Positions 1 to 8,359 of a stretch of DNA of 64,000 nucleotides are shown one piece after another. The DNA is from an uncultured Collinsella sp. (GTDB lineage Bacteria; Actinomycetota; Coriobacteriia; Coriobacteriales; Coriobacteriaceae): positions 62,001 to 126,000 of the forward strand of contig CABSNM010000003.1 in assembly GCA_902479065.1 (NCBI GenBank), written 5' to 3'. The notes under the pieces were generated by a model. That model was not told where the DNA came from, did no database searches, and was given only the letters and a program-made list of their open reading frames with translations. Numbering within the stretch: position 1 is the first letter of the stretch; each line of letters opens with the position of its first letter. Made by a program: the position numbers and the translations under genes.

Positions 1-228
1 CGTCTCGCCATCGTCGGCGTCATAGGACACGCGAACGGCATTGGACTTGATCGTGATGCCGCGCTCGCGCTCGATATCCATGGTGTCGAGCAGCTGCGAC
101 TCCATGTCGCGTTCGTCGACTGTATGGGTGAGTTCGAGGATACGGTCACTGATCGTGGACTTGCCATGGTCGATGTGCGCAACGATTGAGAAGTTGCGAA
201 TGTGGGAAATGTCAAATGAAGTATTCAT
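1..228 (-). CDS. lepA: Elongation factor 4 (LepA), 5' end only
   Basis: The first 76 codons of a translational GTPase run off the left edge of the window. The start ATG lies at 226-228 and the protein begins MNTSFDISHIRNFSIVAHID. The P-loop AHIDHGKST and the switch region with DTMDIERERGIT are both present; this combination is diagnostic for EF-4/LepA within the EF-G superfamily. LepA binds the ribosome and back-translocates or remodels stalled complexes in the cytoplasm. It is transcribed away from the window, downstream of the rpsT terminator, so it probably has its own promoter in the gap at 229-252. Only the N-terminal part of the G domain can be judged. Confidence 0.95.
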   Translation of the reverse strand, partial: MNTSFDISHIRNFSIVAHIDHGKSTISDRILELTHTVDERDMESQLLDTMDIERERGITIKSNAVRVSYDADDGET

Positions 229-251
229 GCGGACTATCTTACCCGAGCGGT

Positions 252-290
252 ACAAAAAATGGAGCCTGTTCCATAAAACAGGCTCCATTT
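252..290 (-). terminator. Rho-independent terminator of rpsT
   Basis: A 12-bp stem (ATGGAGCCTGTT and its complement) with a short loop is followed on the minus strand by a run of six T. It starts about 35 bases after the rpsT stop codon and separates rpsT from lepA. Confidence 0.9.
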
Positions 291-324
291 ATGCGCGTAA
301 TCTGTTTGGTGTGAAATTTACAAC

Positions 325-591
325 TTAGGCGTTGATGCTGTTCACGAGCTTGGCAAGACCGGACTTGCGGTTGGAAGCCTGGTTCTTGTGGATAACATGC
401 TTGGCAGCAGCCATATCGAGACGCTTGGTGACGGTCTTGAGGGCAGCCTGGGCCTTCTCGGCGTCGCCCTCGGCGACGGCGGACTGGACGTGCTTGGTCA
501 GCGTCTTGAGCTCGGACTTGACAGCCTTGTTACGCATGCGAGCTGCCTCATTGGTGCGGATACGCTTCTTCTGAGACTTGATGTTTGCCAC
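325..591 (-). CDS. rpsT: 30S ribosomal protein S20
   Basis: 88-residue basic protein beginning (M)ANIKSQKKRIRTNEAAR, the typical S20 N-terminus, and ending in the conserved region with HKNQASNRKSGLAK. S20 binds 16S rRNA and acts early in 30S assembly. The start is GTG at 589-591, chosen because the family begins here and AAAGGA lies about 9 bases upstream; a longer upstream reading would add residues with no S20 similarity. It is a single-gene transcript, with an extended -10 promoter at 667-675 and a strong terminator at 252-290. Confidence 0.97.
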   Translation of the reverse strand: MANIKSQKKRIRTNEAARMRNKAVKSELKTLTKHVQSAVAEGDAEKAQAALKTVTKRLDMAAAKHVIHKNQASNRKSGLAKLVNSINA

Positions 592-666
592 TTCTGGAGT
601 TCCTTTCGAGTTCCTTGCAAAAAATGTATGACACCTCTGAGACACGGTGAGGTCATGCAAGCGCCT

Positions 667-675
667 ACTATAGCA
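667..675 (-). promoter_or_regulatory. Extended -10 promoter of rpsT
   Basis: Minus-strand TGCTATAGT, an extended -10 (TG-N-TATAGT), lies about 75 bases upstream of the rpsT start. No convincing -35 is seen at 17 bp. The same TGCTA-type element occurs before several other genes in this window. Confidence 0.6.
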
Positions 676-724
676 CGCTCCCCCTCAAAGAGATAGAACG
701 AATTTGTCAAATAGGCAGGTATCA

Positions 725-1687
725 TCACGATTTTCTCAAGATGTTCGTAATCCAGAGCAAAAGCGCGGTCTGAGAATCGGCCGAACCCTTGAGCGCGAGC
801 TCCACATCGACCGCCCCCTCGAGCGCTGCGACGAGCTCTGCCATCGAAAAGCGACGTGCCCAGGTCAGGTGATTCTTGACCTGCCAGGACTGGAGCTTGA
901 GCGTTGCGGCCAGCTCACGACCCTGTCCGCGCGCATCGAGCGCCTTGGCAACGATAAGCTCGCGAATGCGGCCGCACAGCAATGTGTAAGTCCACACGTA
1001 GCTCTTGGCGGGAAGTAGATTGAAGAGCTCGAGCGAGCGGCGCATGTCACGGGCCGAGACCGCATTGAGAAAGTCCCAGGGTTGAACCTCGGCCGTACGT
1101 ACAATCCAGCGCTCAACGTCGGCAAGCTCAATTTGCGGTGCCTCGACCATCTGGGCAAGCTTAGCCAAGTCGTTATCGAGCATGCGAGTGTTTTCACCCG
1201 AACGCGAGACGAGTTCCTCGGCGGCCGCCGTCGAGATCGACTTGCCGTGCTGCGTCGCCATCTGCTGCACGCGGCGCGGAAGCTCCCAGCGCTTTGTGCC
1301 GGAGCAATCGATCACGGCCTTCTTGTCGATCTTGGCGATCGCCTTATACAGGCGCGTGTTCTTGGCAAGCGAGTCGGCGATGATGAGGCAGACCGTCGTG
1401 GGGCTGGGACTCGCCAGATAGTCGACAAGCGGCTCGGAGATCGCTTTGGCGAGTTTTGAGCAGCCGTCAAGGATTACCAGGCGAAACTCGCTGCCCATGG
1501 GAAAGGTGTTGAGCGATCCGATAATCGACTCGATATCGGGGTCTTTGGTCATATCGCGCTCGTCGAGGTTGAATTCGACCATGCCCGTCTTTTCCAGACG
1601 CGCCTTCATACGTGAGACAGCATGGTCGCGTTTGACTCCGTCGGTACCGACGATCAGATATGCCGGCAACAGACCGGTTTCGGACAT
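725..1687 (-). CDS. holA: DNA polymerase III, delta subunit
   Basis: 320-residue clamp-loader delta subunit, which opens the sliding clamp ring during replication. The N-terminal AAA+-like part (LLPAYLIVGTDGVKRDHAVSR, then LNTFPMGSEFRLVILDG) lacks a functional Walker A, as expected for delta. The central SRSGENTRMLDNDLAKLA segment and the C-terminal helical collar match the HolA family in order and length. The start is the ATG at 1685-1687 because GGGAGGGG precedes it at good spacing; residues upstream of it are not conserved. It follows comEC by 78 bases on the same strand, a common arrangement (comEA-comEC-holA), so replication and competence genes probably share a transcript. Confidence 0.9.
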   Translation of the reverse strand: MSETGLLPAYLIVGTDGVKRDHAVSRMKARLEKTGMVEFNLDERDMTKDPDIESIIGSLNTFPMGSEFRLVILDGCSKLAKAISEPLVDYLASPSPTTVCLIIADSLAKNTRLYKAIAKIDKKAVIDCSGTKRWELPRRVQQMATQHGKSISTAAAEELVSRSGENTRMLDNDLAKLAQMVEAPQIELADVERWIVRTAEVQPWDFLNAVSARDMRRSLELFNLLPAKSYVWTYTLLCGRIRELIVAKALDARGQGRELAATLKLQSWQVKNHLTWARRFSMAELVAALEGAVDVELALKGSADSQTALLLWITNILRKS

Positions 1688-1765
1688 CGCGCTCCCCTCC
1701 CGCAGACCTTCGTATTCGTTCCGTGCCATTCTAGCCCAGGGGCCCACCACACGCCAACGACGTCC

Positions 1766-4069
1766 TCACGGTCGCTGGCATCGCATCGCAAAGCCATTCG
1801 CAGTCGGCATGACGGTAATGTCGCCGTGTTCGATAGTGCACGCGAACACGCCGCCCGCATCCTTAACGGCATCGATGCAGGCATCGGACGGATGGCCGTA
1901 TCGATTCCCCTCGCCCGCGCTCGCGAGGGAAAGCTCGGGCTTCAAGACGTCCAGCAACTCACCATCGACTGAAACCTTAGAGCCGTGATGCCCAAGTTTA
2001 AGGACATCGACATCCCCCACCTCCTGCACGAATTCCCGTTCTTGGTCGAGCTCGGCATCGCCGGTGAGGAGCATACGCAGGCCCTTGCCTTCCTGAACAT
2101 AAGAGAGCAGCAGGACAAGCGAGTCATCATTTCCCTCGCCATCCACGGACTCGAATGGCCACATCACGCGGGCGCAAAATGAGCCGATGTCGACCGTATC
2201 CCCAAGGCGCACCTGCCGATACTCAACGCCAGGTCGGTTCAATACCTCGGCAGGAGCATCCTCCAGCGCATCCGCCGCCACGGCAATCGTTCCGACCGAA
2301 AACCGTCCGAGCACGGCAGGCAGACCACCCCAGTGGTCCTCATCCCAATGCGTCACAAAGACGGCATCGATATGGTGCACGTTATTGCGAACCAACGCCG
2401 CTACCACGCGCTCGTCGAGCCCGCAGTCGACGAGTGCTACCGCGCCGCCCTGGCGGATAAGAATCGCATCCGCCTGGCCCACATCGAGCACCGTCACCGA
2501 AGGCGGAGCGAATCGATCCCAGTAGACGTACGGAATCGCAGCCAAGAGCACCAGGCATGCAAGCCCCACCGCCATAGGACGTGCACGGGGACGCGGCCAC
2601 CAGACCAGCAGAACCGCCAGCAAACACGGCACTAGGTAAATCCACACGCTATCGGGCGACACACTCACGGATGCACCCGGCACGGCGGCAAACAGCTGCT
2701 CGAAGAACAGCGCGCAGCGGGCGGCAATCATGGGCACAATGAGCGCCCAAGTCCGCAAAGGTGCCACGAGCGAAAAGGGAACCAGCACGATGGACACAGC
2801 AAGCAGTACGCTCACCACCGGGCCGATGACCGCATTTGCCAGCGGAGCAATGAGCGAGAACGTACCGAAGGCAGGAATGGTAATGGGAAGTGTCGCCAGT
2901 TGCGAGCACAACGTGACGGAAAGCATGCTTGCAACGCCCGATGGCACACTCAGCTCACCCAAAGTGTAGGTCGCATAGGGGCAAAAGCACAGAATGGCAA
3001 AGACGCTGGCACATGAAAGCTGAAAGCCCATCTCGAACAGCACCGTCGGCCGCAGTAGCACAAAGATAGACATGGTTACGAAGAGTGCCGATGCGCCGTG
3101 CCGGCGACGCCCCGCGCCGTTTACGACAAGCGTCGCGAACACCATGCAGCACGCGCGCACGGCCGAGGGAGACGCGCCCGTAAAGGCAGCGTAGCCCACA
3201 AGCGTTATCGCCAATATCGCCCGCTGAAGACCACGTGAGCACCGAGTCTTTTGCAATACACCCTCGATTACAAACCCCACGATAGCCAAATGGCTGCCCG
3301 AGACGGCGATAAGATGCGCCGTTCCCGTTACCGAAAACCAGTCGCCCGCGGGCTGGACGCGCAGCTCGGCCGAACGACCGCAGACGACACCGGCTATGAG
3401 CGCACGCGCCGGGTCGGTTGCAGGCGCGATGGACGCAAGCAGCCCATTTCGCAGCCGAAGCAGCGGCCCCGGAGAGCCCTCATCGACCGACACAACTCGA
3501 ACGGCTTGAACCTTGCGCACCTCGCCTCGGAGCACGCGCGATCGTCCATATGCATCGTTCTCAAAACGTGAAACGCGACCGATAACACGCACGTGCGCCC
3601 CGACCTTGAGCTCGCGGTCAAACGATAGACGAACCGTTGCCAAGTTCTTACCGTCCGCGCGTGCCTCGCAGGTATAGGAATACACGTCGTCGTTTATGGA
3701 TGGATCACCCTGCACGACAAACTCGAGGCCGCTTGCCGCTCGGCCGTCGAGCGCCTTCGAGGCGCCTAGCGTGCCCACAGCCCACCACGCTGAGACGACC
3801 GCTCCCGCCACGAGACCGACGGACGCGGCATACAGCCACAGCTTCCAAGGGGCAAGCCGCGCACAAGATTGAGCCAGCACAACGAAGACCGCCGCCGCAA
3901 CGGGAATGGCCCATAGCAGCCCGACCGCCGGCGCCTGCTCCCTCAGCAGCGCATCAGCGGCCACGTTGAGCACCAAGGCGCAGCTCATGCACATGCCGGC
4001 ACACAGGGCCATCGTCCACGGCATCAGGGGCCGCGGAGGCATCACATGATCGCGCTCGGTCGCACTCAT
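1766..4069 (-). CDS. comEC: ComEC/Rec2 DNA-uptake channel
   Basis: 767-residue polytopic membrane protein that carries single-stranded DNA across the cytoplasmic membrane during natural transformation. Hydrophobic helices near the N-terminus precede a soluble OB-like segment, then the competence core with GTAHLIAVSGSHLAIVGF. A second set of helices follows, and then a C-terminal metallo-beta-lactamase-like domain with HWDEDHWGG, LLTGDAE and LGHHGS, the nuclease-like metal-site pattern. The start is the ATG at 4067-4069, which overlaps the comEA stop as ATGA and implies translational coupling. The full-length domain order suggests an active protein. A 20-base motif shared with the dprA operon lies upstream of the leading gene comEA. 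Confidence 0.96.
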   Translation of the reverse strand: MSATERDHVMPPRPLMPWTMALCAGMCMSCALVLNVAADALLREQAPAVGLLWAIPVAAAVFVVLAQSCARLAPWKLWLYAASVGLVAGAVVSAWWAVGTLGASKALDGRAASGLEFVVQGDPSINDDVYSYTCEARADGKNLATVRLSFDRELKVGAHVRVIGRVSRFENDAYGRSRVLRGEVRKVQAVRVVSVDEGSPGPLLRLRNGLLASIAPATDPARALIAGVVCGRSAELRVQPAGDWFSVTGTAHLIAVSGSHLAIVGFVIEGVLQKTRCSRGLQRAILAITLVGYAAFTGASPSAVRACCMVFATLVVNGAGRRRHGASALFVTMSIFVLLRPTVLFEMGFQLSCASVFAILCFCPYATYTLGELSVPSGVASMLSVTLCSQLATLPITIPAFGTFSLIAPLANAVIGPVVSVLLAVSIVLVPFSLVAPLRTWALIVPMIAARCALFFEQLFAAVPGASVSVSPDSVWIYLVPCLLAVLLVWWPRPRARPMAVGLACLVLLAAIPYVYWDRFAPPSVTVLDVGQADAILIRQGGAVALVDCGLDERVVAALVRNNVHHIDAVFVTHWDEDHWGGLPAVLGRFSVGTIAVAADALEDAPAEVLNRPGVEYRQVRLGDTVDIGSFCARVMWPFESVDGEGNDDSLVLLLSYVQEGKGLRMLLTGDAELDQEREFVQEVGDVDVLKLGHHGSKVSVDGELLDVLKPELSLASAGEGNRYGHPSDACIDAVKDAGGVFACTIEHGDITVMPTANGFAMRCQRP

Positions 4070-4779
4070 ACGCAGATGCAATCTTTGATTTTGGCAAGCT
4101 TCTTCTCGCCGATTCCCGACACACGCATCAGATCGTCAACCGAGGCAAAAGCACCGTTCTTTGTCCGCTCATCGATAATCGACTGGGCCATGGAGGGACC
4201 GATGCCCGAGAGCGTCTGTAGCTCTGCCGCGCTTGCCGTATTGATATTTACTAGGCCTGTTGCGCCACTCACGCCCGATGATGCGGAAGCCCCACCATCA
4301 ACACCGGCTTCCGCAATGGACGCCTGCTGCTCCCCTACCGTTGGAACGTGAATCTTCTGTCCATCAACGACCTTAGATGCCCGATTGAGCCCCGTAACGT
4401 CTGCCTCGGGTGCCAGCCCGCCGGCGGCATCAATCGCCTGAGCCACCCGCGCGCCGTCCTTGAGACGATATACACCGGGCGACACAACGGCGCCATCGAC
4501 ATCGACATAGACCTCTGCCGCGGCAGAAGCCTTAGTCGAAGAACCTTCGGATGTCTTTCCGCTCGAGGCATCACCGGATCCCGGCTCCACCAACGAGCCC
4601 GAACCGTCAGTGCGCTCAAACGACACGCCACCGGCACCGCCGCCAAGGTTCGCCATCGCCAGTCCACTCGCCATCGCAATGACGACCAATATCGCCATCA
4701 CCACTGCCTTATGACCGAACAGCTTGTCCGCCAAGCGGTCCATCTTTTTGACCCGTTCGTGTTGTTCGCGCTGCGCCAT
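4066..4779 (-). CDS. comEA: ComEA competence DNA receptor
   Basis: 237-residue membrane-anchored DNA-binding protein that hands extracellular dsDNA to the uptake channel. A single N-terminal transmembrane helix (AVVMAILVVIAMASGLAMA) is followed by a Ser/Gly-rich linker, an SLBB domain (VYVDVDGAVVSPGVYRL) and two C-terminal helix-hairpin-helix motifs (VNINTASAAELQTLSGIGPS and FASVDDLMRVSGIG). The start is ATG 4777-4779 with GGGAGG about 7 bases upstream; a longer in-frame extension has no good ribosome site and would put a polar stretch before the anchor. First gene of comEA-comEC-holA. The 20-base putative competence motif ends 75 bases upstream of this start. Confidence 0.95.
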   Translation of the reverse strand: MAQREQHERVKKMDRLADKLFGHKAVVMAILVVIAMASGLAMANLGGGAGGVSFERTDGSGSLVEPGSGDASSGKTSEGSSTKASAAAEVYVDVDGAVVSPGVYRLKDGARVAQAIDAAGGLAPEADVTGLNRASKVVDGQKIHVPTVGEQQASIAEAGVDGGASASSGVSGATGLVNINTASAAELQTLSGIGPSMAQSIIDERTKNGAFASVDDLMRVSGIGEKKLAKIKDCICV

Positions 4780-4854
4780 AGCAAAACCTCCCAACACCAT
4801 CGTGTCAGGAAAGGAGTCCCGCAACAGCCACGCCCCAAAACCGGTTTTAGCGGT

Positions 4855-4874
4855 CAAACCAAAAGCTGACCAAA
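4855..4874 (-). promoter_or_regulatory. Putative competence-regulon motif, copy 1 (comEA)
   Basis: Minus strand reads TTTGGTCAGCTTTTGGTTTG, with two TTTGGT half-sites 11 bases apart. The same 20 bases occur at 34234-34253, at almost the same distance (71 against 75 bases) from the first gene of the yraN-comM-dprA operon. No consensus -10 follows it at either place, so it may be an activator site or an alternative-sigma promoter. Confidence 0.6.
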
Positions 4875-4950
4875 ACCTTGCACAAATCTGTCCATTTATT
4901 CAGGCACACGTCAGCAAATGAACACTTAGCCGCAAGATGCCCAGATAGCA

Positions 4951-4982
4951 AAAGACCGACGATGCAAGCTCATCGTCGGTCT
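4951..4982 (-). terminator. Terminator of the mihF-gmk-rpoZ-thiI operon
   Basis: An 11-bp stem, GACCGACGATG with its complement around a short loop, is followed by TTTT on the minus strand. It begins 10 bases after the thiI stop codon. Confidence 0.88.
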
Positions 4983-4992
4983 ATGCACAATT

Positions 4993-6237
4993 TTACTCGT
5001 GATCTTGGTAAATCTCACGCGGAGAAAGCTCCGAATGTTTGCGTTTTAAGGTCTTAGGGGCCTTATACGTGTTGCTCTCGAAGTCGATGTACTCGGTCTG
5101 CTTGAGCAGGCGCTCGATCATCTCCTCATGATCGAACAACTCCCAGGCCTCATGCACGGCATCGAGTTTAGCGTGCGTCTCGGGACGGCGCGGCATAAAC
5201 AGCGTGCAGCAGTCGGGAGCGGCCTCAGTCGAGATATCGAACGTACCGATCTCCTCGGCACGCGCAATGATCTCCTGCTTGTCCGAACCGATGAGAGGAC
5301 GGAACACGGGGATCTTCACGGCCTCGTTGACGGCCATGATATTCTCAAGCGTTTGGGAGGCAACCTGTCCAAGCGATTCGCCCGTCACGATGGCCTTGGC
5401 GCCCTCGATGTGTGCAATGCGCTCGGCAACCGAATACATAATGCGGCGATACATGATCACGCGCAGGTTGCTGGGACAGGTGACCGAAATCTCACGCTGG
5501 GAGTCGCCAAACGGCACCACGTACAGGCGGCCGATCTGGACACCCGGCTCAAGCGCACGGATGATGTCCTGTACCAGATACTCACTCGTATCGGGCGTCT
5601 GCGGACGACCAGAGAAATGTACCGGCACGCACACCGCGCCGCGACGCGCGAGCATCCAGGTCGCCACCGGAGAATCGATACCCGACGACAGCAGCGTCAC
5701 GACCTTGCCGGCAGAACCCACCGGCAGACCGCCCACGCCGCGCTCGGAGCGCGCGTACACATAAACGCTACCCTGGACCACCAGTACGTGCACCATCGCA
5801 TCGGGGTCGTGCATTTGAACCTTTTTATCGGGGAAGGCCTCACACAGCACCTCACCCACCTGACGATTGATGTCAATCGAGGTAAGCTCATAGTCAGTAT
5901 TGGAGCGCTTGGCGTGCACCTTAAAAGAATCGAAGGAACCAAACTCGCGCAGCGCCTTCACGGCGGCGGCGCAGTACTCCTGCGAGTCGCGGTTGGTGTG
6001 ATACGCCAAAGACACACGTGCAACGCCGGGAACAGTGCGAATGACACGCGCCGCCTCATCGGCCTGATGCTCGTTAAAGGTCACGAGGATATAACCGGAA
6101 ATTCGAGACACGGCATTCACGGAAAAGGCGGCCAAGGCCGCCTTGATGTTATCCATGAGGATATGCTCAAAATGTGCGCGGTTCTTACCCTTCAGTCCAA
6201 CCTCGTGATAGTGGACCAGGCAGACGCGAGCCGCCAT
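4993..6237 (-). CDS. thiI: tRNA 4-thiouridine synthetase ThiI
   Basis: 414-residue enzyme that adenylates U8 of tRNA and inserts sulfur, and may supply sulfur for thiamine. An N-terminal ferredoxin-like/THUMP region is followed by the PP-loop ATPase motif LLSSGIDSPVATWMLARRG; the first Gly of the usual SGG is Ser here. A conserved Cys follows in PDCCTLFMPRRP. There is no C-terminal rhodanese domain, so it is the short Bacillus-like form that needs a separate sulfur carrier. The start ATG directly abuts the rpoZ stop (TAAATG), so translation is probably coupled. Last gene before the terminator at 4951-4982. Confidence 0.95.
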   Translation of the reverse strand: MAARVCLVHYHEVGLKGKNRAHFEHILMDNIKAALAAFSVNAVSRISGYILVTFNEHQADEAARVIRTVPGVARVSLAYHTNRDSQEYCAAAVKALREFGSFDSFKVHAKRSNTDYELTSIDINRQVGEVLCEAFPDKKVQMHDPDAMVHVLVVQGSVYVYARSERGVGGLPVGSAGKVVTLLSSGIDSPVATWMLARRGAVCVPVHFSGRPQTPDTSEYLVQDIIRALEPGVQIGRLYVVPFGDSQREISVTCPSNLRVIMYRRIMYSVAERIAHIEGAKAIVTGESLGQVASQTLENIMAVNEAVKIPVFRPLIGSDKQEIIARAEEIGTFDISTEAAPDCCTLFMPRRPETHAKLDAVHEAWELFDHEEMIERLLKQTEYIDFESNTYKAPKTLKRKHSELSPREIYQDHE

Positions 6238-6519
6238 TTAGGCTTCAGCAACCTTGTGGCCGAGCGCCTTCTCGTAACGGGCCTCGTCGTAAGAGATGTC
6301 GCCGTCGACAATCTCGTCCATAGCCATCGAAATGGTATCGGCACCGGAAAGCCCGATGGTGATGTCATCGACATCCTGGACGGCAAGCACGCGGTTGTGC
6401 TGGCCACGCAGCATGCTGTTAATGTCGCAGGCGCGCTTGGAGGCAAGCGAAGCGAGCAGGAAGCGGTTGTGATCGGTCTTCTCCAGAAGATCGTCAATGC
6501 AAGGCTTTACAACGGACAC
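6238..6519 (-). CDS. rpoZ: RNA polymerase omega subunit
   Basis: 93-residue protein with the omega signature KTDHNRFLLASLASKRACDIN near the N-terminus, and a downstream region IVDGDISYDEARYEKALG. Omega chaperones beta-prime and stabilises RNA polymerase. It sits 5 bases after gmk and directly before thiI. The gmk-rpoZ pairing is very widely conserved in bacteria and supports the call despite the small size. Confidence 0.95.
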   Translation of the reverse strand: MSVVKPCIDDLLEKTDHNRFLLASLASKRACDINSMLRGQHNRVLAVQDVDDITIGLSGADTISMAMDEIVDGDISYDEARYEKALGHKVAEA

Positions 6520-6524
6520 GGACC

Positions 6525-7094
6525 TCAGATCCTTTCATGCATATCGAGAACGCGAACGAGCTCATCGGTCGCGCGGTCGAGATCGTCATTAACCACGACG
6601 TCGTCGTAGCGGTCGGCAAGGGCAAGCTCATCGGCGGCGTTTGCCATACGCAGCTCAATCGTCTCGGGCGTCTCGGTACCGCGACCGACCAGGCGCTCGC
6701 GGAGTACCTCAAGCGAAGGCGGCTTGATAAAGATCAACACGGCCTCGGGGAAACGCTCCTTCACCTGCAGGGCGCCCTGGACATCGATCTCCAAAATCAG
6801 AGATGCGCCAGAGGCGAGCTTGGATGTGACCTCGCTCACCAACGTGCCGTAGCAGTTACCGTGGACCTCGGCCCACTCAACAAACTCACCGTTTGCCACG
6901 CGGCGGTCGAACTCCTCGCGCGTCAGAAAAAAGTAGTTGACGCCGTCGACCTCACCTTTGCGTGGTGCTCGCGTGGTAGCCGAAACCGTCAGGCCCAGGT
7001 TCGAGCGGCGCTCGCGCACACGAGTGACGAGCGTACCCTTCCCTGCGCCTGACGGTCCAGAAATCACAAAGAGCTTGGAATCCTGAGCGCTCAC
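6525..7094 (-). CDS. gmk: Guanylate kinase
   Basis: 189-residue nucleotide kinase converting GMP to GDP with ATP. The P-loop is SGPSGAGKGTL near residue 12. The GMP-binding region TTRAPRKGEVDGVNYFF and the FVEWAEVHGNCYGT segment follow in the usual order, then the lid region with RLVGRGTETPE. Length is close to the family norm. It starts immediately after the mihF stop and precedes rpoZ by 5 bases, so mihF, gmk, rpoZ and thiI form one operon linking nucleoid, GTP supply and polymerase functions. Confidence 0.97.
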   Translation of the reverse strand: MSAQDSKLFVISGPSGAGKGTLVTRVRERRSNLGLTVSATTRAPRKGEVDGVNYFFLTREEFDRRVANGEFVEWAEVHGNCYGTLVSEVTSKLASGASLILEIDVQGALQVKERFPEAVLIFIKPPSLEVLRERLVGRGTETPETIELRMANAADELALADRYDDVVVNDDLDRATDELVRVLDMHERI

Positions 7095-7403
7095 TTATTT
7101 GGTCAGCTGCTCGAGGAGCTGCTCGCGCTGACGGACGCCGAGGCCCTGGACGCGACGGGTAGCGGAGATACCAAGCTCCTCCATGATCTTGGCGGCCTTG
7201 GCCTTGCCATAACCAGGAAGAGACTCGATGAGGGTGGAAACCTTCATGCGGGAAGCGATGGGGTCATCGGAGTTGAGCACGGACTCGAGGGACTTCTCGC
7301 CCTTCTTGATCTGCTCGCGAAGCTCAGCGCGGGCGTGACGTGCGGCAGCAGCCTTCTCAAGAGCCTGCTTACGCTGCTCATCGGTAAGCTGAGGGAGTGC
7401 CAT
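7095..7403 (-). CDS. mihF: Actinobacterial integration host factor (mIHF)
   Basis: 102-residue DNA-binding protein of the actinobacterial IHF type, unrelated to the HU/IHF fold. A basic helical N-terminus (LTDEQRKQALEKAAAARHAR) is followed by an S13/H2TH-like DNA-binding part with MKVSTLIESLPGYGKAKA and LGISATRRVQGLG. These proteins bend DNA and organise the nucleoid. The start is ATG 7401-7403 with GGAGG about 5 bases upstream. The position directly before gmk is the standard actinobacterial order and is one of the strongest taxonomic clues in the window. An extended -10 lies at 7448-7456. Confidence 0.95.
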   Translation of the reverse strand: MALPQLTDEQRKQALEKAAAARHARAELREQIKKGEKSLESVLNSDDPIASRMKVSTLIESLPGYGKAKAAKIMEELGISATRRVQGLGVRQREQLLEQLTK

Positions 7404-7447
7404 TCGTACCTCCAAATAGTTGGGTTATATCTGATTCAATAATTGGC

Positions 7448-7456
7448 ATTTTAGCA
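7448..7456 (-). promoter_or_regulatory. Extended -10 promoter of mihF operon
   Basis: Minus-strand TGCTAAAAT (TG-N-TAAAAT) sits 45 bases upstream of the mihF start. No clear -35 is seen. Confidence 0.5.
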
Positions 7457-7539
7457 CGTAGAACGTACAAAATGCCCAATCGCGGCTCCATAGGTTAGAC
7501 GATACCCGCAAAAAGTGCAATATACTGCGCCCAAAGTTA

Positions 7540-7597
7540 AGCCCCTGACCTGCGATTCCACACAAAGGATGGGAAAGTTTACGCAGGCACAGGGGCT
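7540..7597. other. Two-tier hairpin between pyrF and mihF
   Basis: An 8-bp outer stem (7540-7547 with 7590-7597) and a 6-bp inner stem (7549-7554 with 7582-7587) enclose a 27-base loop, separated by a small 1x2 internal loop. It lies in the gap after the pyrF stop. It may end pyrimidine-operon transcription, but neither strand has a strong T run, and I do not recognise it as a known RNA family. Confidence 0.45.
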
Positions 7598-7642
7598 ATT
7601 TTGTGCTAATGAGACCCAAAAGTGGTGACTTAGGGGAATCTT

Positions 7643-8359
7643 TTAGGCGACGTTTTCGACCAGCTCGGCGACGATGGCGTCAAAGGCGGCAACCGGATCG
7701 TCGGCGCCGGTGATGGGACGGCCCACCACAATGTGGCTTGCGCCACGCTCGATAGCCTGGGAAGGCGTCGCCACGCGGGACTGGTCACCAAGGGCGGCAC
7801 CCACCGGACGCACACCCGGAGTCACGATCAGGGCATCAGGACCCAGCAGCTCACGCATGTCGTGAGCCTCCATCGGCGAGCACACGATGCCATCGATGCC
7901 GTTGGCCTGAGCGAGCTTTGCCAGGCGGGCGGCCTCCTCGGCCACGGGCGACTCGACGCCGATCTCGCTCAAGGCATCCTGATTCATGCTCGTGAGCACG
8001 GTGATGGCGACGAGCTTGGCGCGGTCCTCGCGCGCCTCCTCGGCACCCTCGCGGCAGGCAGCGAGCATGGCGCCCGAACCCAAGCCGTGGACCGAAAGCA
8101 GGTCGGCACCGGCAAGCGAGGCCGAGCGGACGGCACCGCGAACCTGATGCGGAATATCATGGAACTTGAGGTCGAGGAAGACCTTAAAGCCCAGGTCCTT
8201 AAAGGTTTTGACGATCTCGGGGCCCTCAGCGTAATAGAGCGTCATGCCAACCTTGAGCCAGGCGGCATGGCCCGAAAGCTCGTGGGCGAGCTCGAGCGCA
8301 CGCTCGCGGTCGCAGTCGAGAGCGACGATTACGCGGTCGCGGGCATCGGTCTCTAGCAT
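7643..8359 (-). CDS. pyrF: Orotidine 5'-phosphate decarboxylase
   Basis: 238-residue TIM-barrel enzyme performing the last step of UMP synthesis (OMP to UMP). IVALDCD is at the N-terminus, and the catalytic Asp-x-Lys-x-x-x-Asp cluster lies in FLDLKFHDIPHQV. The phosphate-binding loop is near the end (VTPGVRP, then GASHIVVGRPIT). The start overlaps the end of pyrD by 7 bases. Last gene of the pyr operon, followed by the hairpin region at 7540-7597. Confidence 0.97.
   Translation of the reverse strand: MLETDARDRVIVALDCDRERALELAHELSGHAAWLKVGMTLYYAEGPEIVKTFKDLGFKVFLDLKFHDIPHQVRGAVRSASLAGADLLSVHGLGSGAMLAACREGAEEAREDRAKLVAITVLTSMNQDALSEIGVESPVAEEAARLAKLAQANGIDGIVCSPMEAHDMRELLGPDALIVTPGVRPVGAALGDQSRVATPSQAIERGASHIVVGRPITGADDPVAAFDAIVAELVENVA

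Noticed and set aside
7091..7110. Partial match TTTGGTCAGC to the competence motif
   Set aside because: It lies in the last codons of mihF (QLTK stop) and only the first half matches; no second half-site at 11 bases.
7540..7597. Hairpin as a known riboswitch (fluoride, preQ1, ZTP, c-di-GMP)
   Set aside because: None of the conserved cores of these families could be matched by eye; kept only as an unassigned structure.
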